A stretch of 8,758 nucleotides of DNA from Kiritimatiellia bacterium (GTDB taxonomy: Bacteria > Verrucomicrobiota > Kiritimatiellia > RFP12 > UBA1067), in NCBI GenBank assembly GCA_017385345.1, contig JAFNRY010000058.1, positions 1-8,758 on the forward strand, in the 5' to 3' direction. The notes under the pieces are model-generated. The model saw nothing but the letters and a program-made list of their open reading frames with translations. It had not been told where the DNA came from and did no database searches. This document shows positions 6,516 to 8,758 of the stretch, piece by piece. The first letter of the stretch is position 1, and each line of letters begins with the position of its first letter. The position numbers were made by a program, and so were the translations under genes.

Positions 6516-6988
6516 AACCTGATTCCCTCCATGTTCAAATCGCGCGAGACGATCTCCACGCCGGAGCATATTTCGACGGCTTCGTCTTCGGACGAAAACC
6601 AGACGCCGCGTCCCGCGAGATCCGTCTTCCCGTACGTTCCGCGCGCGACGCCTTCTATCCATCCGCTCTTCGTCCGCCGGTCTATTATGCAGCCTTCGGC
6701 CTCGATTCTGAATTTCACTTCGCCCGCGGGCGTGTATTCGCGGATGGTCACCCCTCCGCACCACACCAGCCCCTCCTTCTCGAAGAACTGCGCCTTTTCG
6801 GCCGCGACGTCGAGTTTCACGGAACCGTCGGGGTGGGTCTCGACCGGCACCACCACCCCCTCCGCCGGCCTGTCGATCCTCGACAGGCAGTTGCTGTAGG
6901 CGGCGGAAAGCCTATCGCGGTCGGCGGCGGAAGCCTCCAACGATCCGGCGCACGCCGCCGAAACACATGCCGCCACGCAGCAGGCCAT
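6512..6988 (-). CDS. LptC-like LPS export protein, divergent
   Basis: A 158-residue protein from the ATG at 6988. Residues about 55-155 show alternating beta strands of the LptC/OstA type: VKLDVAAEKAQFF, GLVWCGGVTIREYTPAG, VKFRIEAEGCIID, TDLAGRGVWFSSEDEAVEICSGVEIVS. These resemble the LptC pattern of a modified oligosaccharide segment followed by a closing strand that ends in a Ser-Arg-Asp turn. LptC links LptBFG to LptA. The N-terminus is short, Cys-rich and hydrophobic (MACCVAACVSAACAG). A TTG at 7006-7004 that overlaps the kdsA stop would add MNIKEY and give a better signal or anchor sequence (164 residues). Neither start has a strong Shine-Dalgarno. Position between kdsA and lptA is exactly where lptC is expected; function is supported more by context than by similarity, so no symbol is given. 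Confidence 0.72.
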   Translation of the reverse strand: MACCVAACVSAACAGSLEASAADRDRLSAAYSNCLSRIDRPAEGVVVPVETHPDGSVKLDVAAEKAQFFEKEGLVWCGGVTIREYTPAGEVKFRIEAEGCIIDRRTKSGWIEGVARGTYGKTDLAGRGVWFSSEDEAVEICSGVEIVSRDLNMEGIRL

Positions 6989-7002
6989 ATATTCTTTGAT
7001 GT

Positions 7003-7824
7003 TCAACTTTTCACAGCCTTGTCTATCGCGAGCAGCGTTTTCCAGAGTTTTTCGATTTCGGAGAACTTGATGGCGTTGGCGGAATCGCTCTTGGCCTTCC
7101 GGGGATCGACGTGCGTTTCCATGAACACGCCATCCACGCCGGCCGCCACGGCCGCGCGGGCGAGAAGCGGAGCGTATTTTCCATCGCCTCCCGACGCGTC
7201 GCCGAGCCCGCCCGGCCGCTGCACGGAATGCGTCGCGTCCATCACAACCGGATATCCAGTCTCGCGCATGACCGGAAACGATCTCATGTCCACAACCAGA
7301 TTGCGATAACCGAAAGACGAACCGCGCTCGCAAAGCACGATGCGCCTGTTGCCGGTCGATTCTATCTTGCGCACGACCTGCGCCATGTCCTCCGGAGCCA
7401 TGAACTGGCCTTTCTTGACATTCACGACGGCGCCGGTTTCGCCGGCCGCAACCACGAGATCGGTCTGGCGCGCGAGGAAAGCCGGTATCTGCAGGACGTC
7501 GCAGACCTGCGCCGCGAGCGCGCACTGCCAAGGCTCGTGCACGTCGGTCAGAACCGGGACGTTGAAGCGCTGCCGGACTTCCGCAAGCGTTTCCAGCCCT
7601 TTGTCGATTCCGGGTCCGCGAAACGAATCGACGCTCGTCCTGTTGGCCTTGTCGAAACTCGCCTTGAATATGAACGGAACGCGAAGCCTGGCGGAAAGCT
7701 TCGTAAGACGCTCCGCAAGCGCGAGCGCCATGTCGCGAGATTCGATAACGCACGGCCCCGCTATGAACACGAGCCGTCCGCCGCCGAAAACCACGCCTTT
7801 GTCAACAGATACCTTCCTCATCAT
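7003..7824 (-). CDS. kdsA: 3-deoxy-8-phosphooctulonate synthase (Kdo-8-P synthase), metal-dependent type
   Basis: A 273-residue enzyme that condenses PEP with arabinose-5-phosphate to Kdo-8-phosphate, the precursor of the LPS inner core. Family blocks are clear: FIAGPCVIES, FKASFDKANRTS, TDVHEPWQ, QIPAFLARQTDL, NVKKGQFMAPED, DATHSVQRPGGLGD and GVFMETHVDPRKAKSD. All four ligands of the metal-using class are present: Cys25 in AGPC (the metal-free enteric enzyme has Asn there), His199, Glu236 and Asp247. The two ATG codons at the start are not preceded by a Shine-Dalgarno; a TGATATAAT promoter-like element ends five bases before the first ATG, so the mRNA may be leaderless. A short N-terminus compared with enteric KdsA is normal for this class. 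It is followed closely by the lptC-like gene. Confidence 0.97.
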   Translation of the reverse strand: MMRKVSVDKGVVFGGGRLVFIAGPCVIESRDMALALAERLTKLSARLRVPFIFKASFDKANRTSVDSFRGPGIDKGLETLAEVRQRFNVPVLTDVHEPWQCALAAQVCDVLQIPAFLARQTDLVVAAGETGAVVNVKKGQFMAPEDMAQVVRKIESTGNRRIVLCERGSSFGYRNLVVDMRSFPVMRETGYPVVMDATHSVQRPGGLGDASGGDGKYAPLLARAAVAAGVDGVFMETHVDPRKAKSDSANAIKFSEIEKLWKTLLAIDKAVKS

Positions 7825-7829
7825 TTGCG

Positions 7830-7838
7830 ATTATATCA
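7830..7838 (-). promoter_or_regulatory. Extended -10 promoter-like element before kdsA
   Basis: TGATATAAT combines a perfect TATAAT with the upstream TG of extended -10 promoters, inside an AT-rich patch in an otherwise GC-rich window. At 16-18 bases upstream only a T-run is present, so there is no good -35. Transcription would start at or next to the A of the kdsA ATG (about 7824-7823), giving a leaderless message for the kdsA-lpt operon. Confidence 0.55.
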
Positions 7839-7900
7839 AATTGGCAACTTCGAAAAAACGCGTCTTTGTTTCAGGGGAATCGCTGCCGGGCACGGACCGG

Positions 7901-8560
7901 TCAGAAAGCGAGCGCAGAAATCAGAGCGGGAGCGAAGAAAAGCGAATCCGTCATGTCGAGAATGCCGCCCATGCCGTTTGTGAAAGACAGCACCGAAGAA
8001 TCCTTGACGCCGACCCAGCGTTTGAAGGCGCTCTCGACGAGATCGCCCGCCGTGCCGGATACCGCCGCGACGAGACCGCAAGCCAATGCGAGACCGGCCC
8101 CCATTCCGGTAAGAGGAATGAATGCGCACGAAAGCAGGCAAGAGGCCAACACCGAACCGGCCAGACCTTCCCATGTTTTACCTGGAGAAATCTTCGGGCA
8201 GAGTTTGCGCCTGCCGAAAGAGAGGCCGAAAGCGAACCCTCCCATGTCGGAGATCTTGACAACCGCCACGACATAAAGCAACATCAAATTTCCGTGCGAG
8301 CGCGCGATTCCGGCAAGACAGCCGAAAGCGCAAATTATGCATGCCGCCCCCGCCGCAATGACGGCCGCAACCGCCGATTTCGACGGCGGACGCGGCGAAA
8401 GAACCTTCTTGCGCAAGAGGAAGGCAAACTCCAGCATCGCCAGAAAGGCTATGGCTCCGACAGCGAGGCCGACCGCGCCGGCGGGAGCGAACAGGATCGC
8501 CAGCACGATCGCGGCAGCGACGGCAAGCGCGGTAACGGAGCGTTTTGCGACAGGATTCAT
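7901..8560 (-). CDS. cdsA: Phosphatidate cytidylyltransferase (CDP-diglyceride synthase)
   Basis: A 219-residue membrane enzyme that makes CDP-diacylglycerol from phosphatidic acid and CTP for phospholipid synthesis. Hydrophobic helices lie at about residues 8-48 (two passes), 62-86, 90-113, 132-150 and 152-172. Family blocks: VVKISDMGGFAFGLSFGRRK (residues 100-119), SPGKTWEG (125-132) and the C-terminal signature ESAFKRWVGVKDSS...GMGGILDMTDS (176-206). In this signature the usual HGGxxDRxD reads MGGILDMTD, so His and Arg are replaced, a variant I associate with PVC-type sequences from memory. It is short against the usual 260-300 residues, lacking part of the N-terminal membrane region. The ATG overlaps the uppS stop (ATGA), with AAAGG about seven bases upstream. 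The uppS-cdsA pair is common in bacteria. The 76 bases after it lead to kdsA. Confidence 0.92.
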   Translation of the reverse strand: MNPVAKRSVTALAVAAAIVLAILFAPAGAVGLAVGAIAFLAMLEFAFLLRKKVLSPRPPSKSAVAAVIAAGAACIICAFGCLAGIARSHGNLMLLYVVAVVKISDMGGFAFGLSFGRRKLCPKISPGKTWEGLAGSVLASCLLSCAFIPLTGMGAGLALACGLVAAVSGTAGDLVESAFKRWVGVKDSSVLSFTNGMGGILDMTDSLFFAPALISALAF

Positions 8561-8758
8561 CCGCGGGCCTTTCTTGCGGCCGCGCGCGGCCGCGCAGCCT
8601 TTTGTTCCGGACGTCCGCCCATGCGCCGTTCGCGCCCGGCGTAGTCGGCGAGGGCGTTTTCAAAATCCTCGCGCGAAAAATCCGGCCAGAGAACGTCCGT
8701 GAAATACCACTCGCTGTACGCGGTTTCCCACATGAGGAAATTGCTCGTCCTGACTTCC
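8557..8758 (-). CDS. uppS: Undecaprenyl diphosphate synthase, C-terminal fragment (gene cut by window edge)
   Basis: The last 66 residues of a gene whose beginning lies beyond the right edge. The fragment opens with EVRTSNFLMWETAYSEWYFTDVLWPDF (residues 1-27 of the fragment), which is the conserved region V of cis-prenyltransferases (R-x-SNFLLWQ-x-AY-E, then FT-x-x-LWPDF). The enzyme adds eight isopentenyl units to farnesyl diphosphate, giving the lipid carrier for peptidoglycan and LPS O-antigen precursors. After the normal end (ALADYAGRERRMGG) there is a basic Ala/Arg-rich tail of about 18 residues. The stop overlaps the cdsA start by four bases, the standard uppS-cdsA pairing. Confidence 0.93.
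   Translation of the reverse strand, partial: EVRTSNFLMWETAYSEWYFTDVLWPDFSREDFENALADYAGRERRMGGRPEQKAARPRAAARKARG
8576..8593. repeat. Perfect 18-bp GC palindrome at the 3' end of uppS
   Basis: GCGGCCGCGCGCGGCCGC equals its own reverse complement and encodes part of the Ala/Arg-rich UppS tail, 15 bases before the cdsA start. It could fold as a hairpin in the mRNA near the cdsA ribosome binding site, but GC-rich low-complexity coding is a sufficient explanation. Confidence 0.4.

Noticed and set aside
6512..7753. A 413-residue reading of the lptC-like gene extended through kdsA
   Set aside because: The first 250 residues are an out-of-frame, Arg-rich reading of kdsA; the real gene starts at 6988 (ATG) or 7006 (TTG). 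The same logic shortens lptA and the KAS III gene.
7851..7900. Terminator between cdsA and kdsA
   Set aside because: There is a T-run on the transcribed strand at 7858-7853, but no stable GC stem directly before it.
7340..8644. A 434-codon open frame on the plus strand
   Set aside because: It crosses the antisense of kdsA, the intergenic promoter region and cdsA, without any domain or start signal.
1..8758. tRNA, rRNA, CRISPR array, insertion sequence or prophage signs
   Set aside because: No matching structures, spaced repeats, terminal inverted repeats or transposase/integrase motifs were seen; the window is filled by housekeeping genes.

Overview
The window is a compact, GC-rich stretch of bacterial chromosome. 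Every gene I can support lies on the minus strand, so the region reads from right to left. The genes imply a Gram-negative cell with LPS: Kdo-8-phosphate synthase, an LptC-like protein, LptA and LptB, next to the undecaprenyl-diphosphate and CDP-diacylglycerol genes. HPr kinase in an LPS-bearing cell, a metal-type KdsA, the CdsA end motif GMGGILDMTDS and a secreted GH106-like glycosidase together suggest the PVC superphylum (Lentisphaerota, Kiritimatiellota or Verrucomicrobiota). That placement is inference; no rRNA or other marker is present.

Layout in transcription order: the 3' end of uppS (8758-8557) overlaps cdsA (8560-7901) by an ATGA. A 76-nt gap carries an extended -10 promoter-like sequence that abuts the kdsA start codon. 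Then come kdsA (7824-7003), an lptC-like gene (to 6512), lptA (6515-5952), lptB (5950-5150), an 84-nt purine-rich leader, hpf (5065-4730), hprK (4704-3676), ptsH (3703-3419), ptsI (3429-1663) and a KAS III (FabH-like) gene (1666-761). After a 58-nt gap, the first 234 codons of a secreted GH106-like glycosidase (702-1) run off the left edge.

The genes group into envelope building (uppS, cdsA, kdsA, lptC, lptA, lptB), ribosome hibernation (hpf) and a phosphorelay with no transporter in view (HprK, HPr, EI). The relay ends in a condensing enzyme translationally coupled to EI. The order resembles the proteobacterial lpt-rpoN-hpf-PTS(Ntr) cluster, but rpoN, ptsN and rapZ are absent and hprK is present. 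From kdsA to the KAS III gene, nearly all junctions overlap or are separated by fewer than 30 nt, which fits one long operon linking LPS export, energy state and lipid metabolism.

No RNA genes, mobile elements, CRISPR arrays or integration signs were seen, and no stretch over 300 bases lacks a gene. The points most worth a second look are a His-to-Tyr change at the catalytic position of HprK, the KAS III-like gene fused translationally to the PTS operon with a changed CoA-binding motif, the possibly leaderless kdsA promoter and the divergent LptC-like protein.
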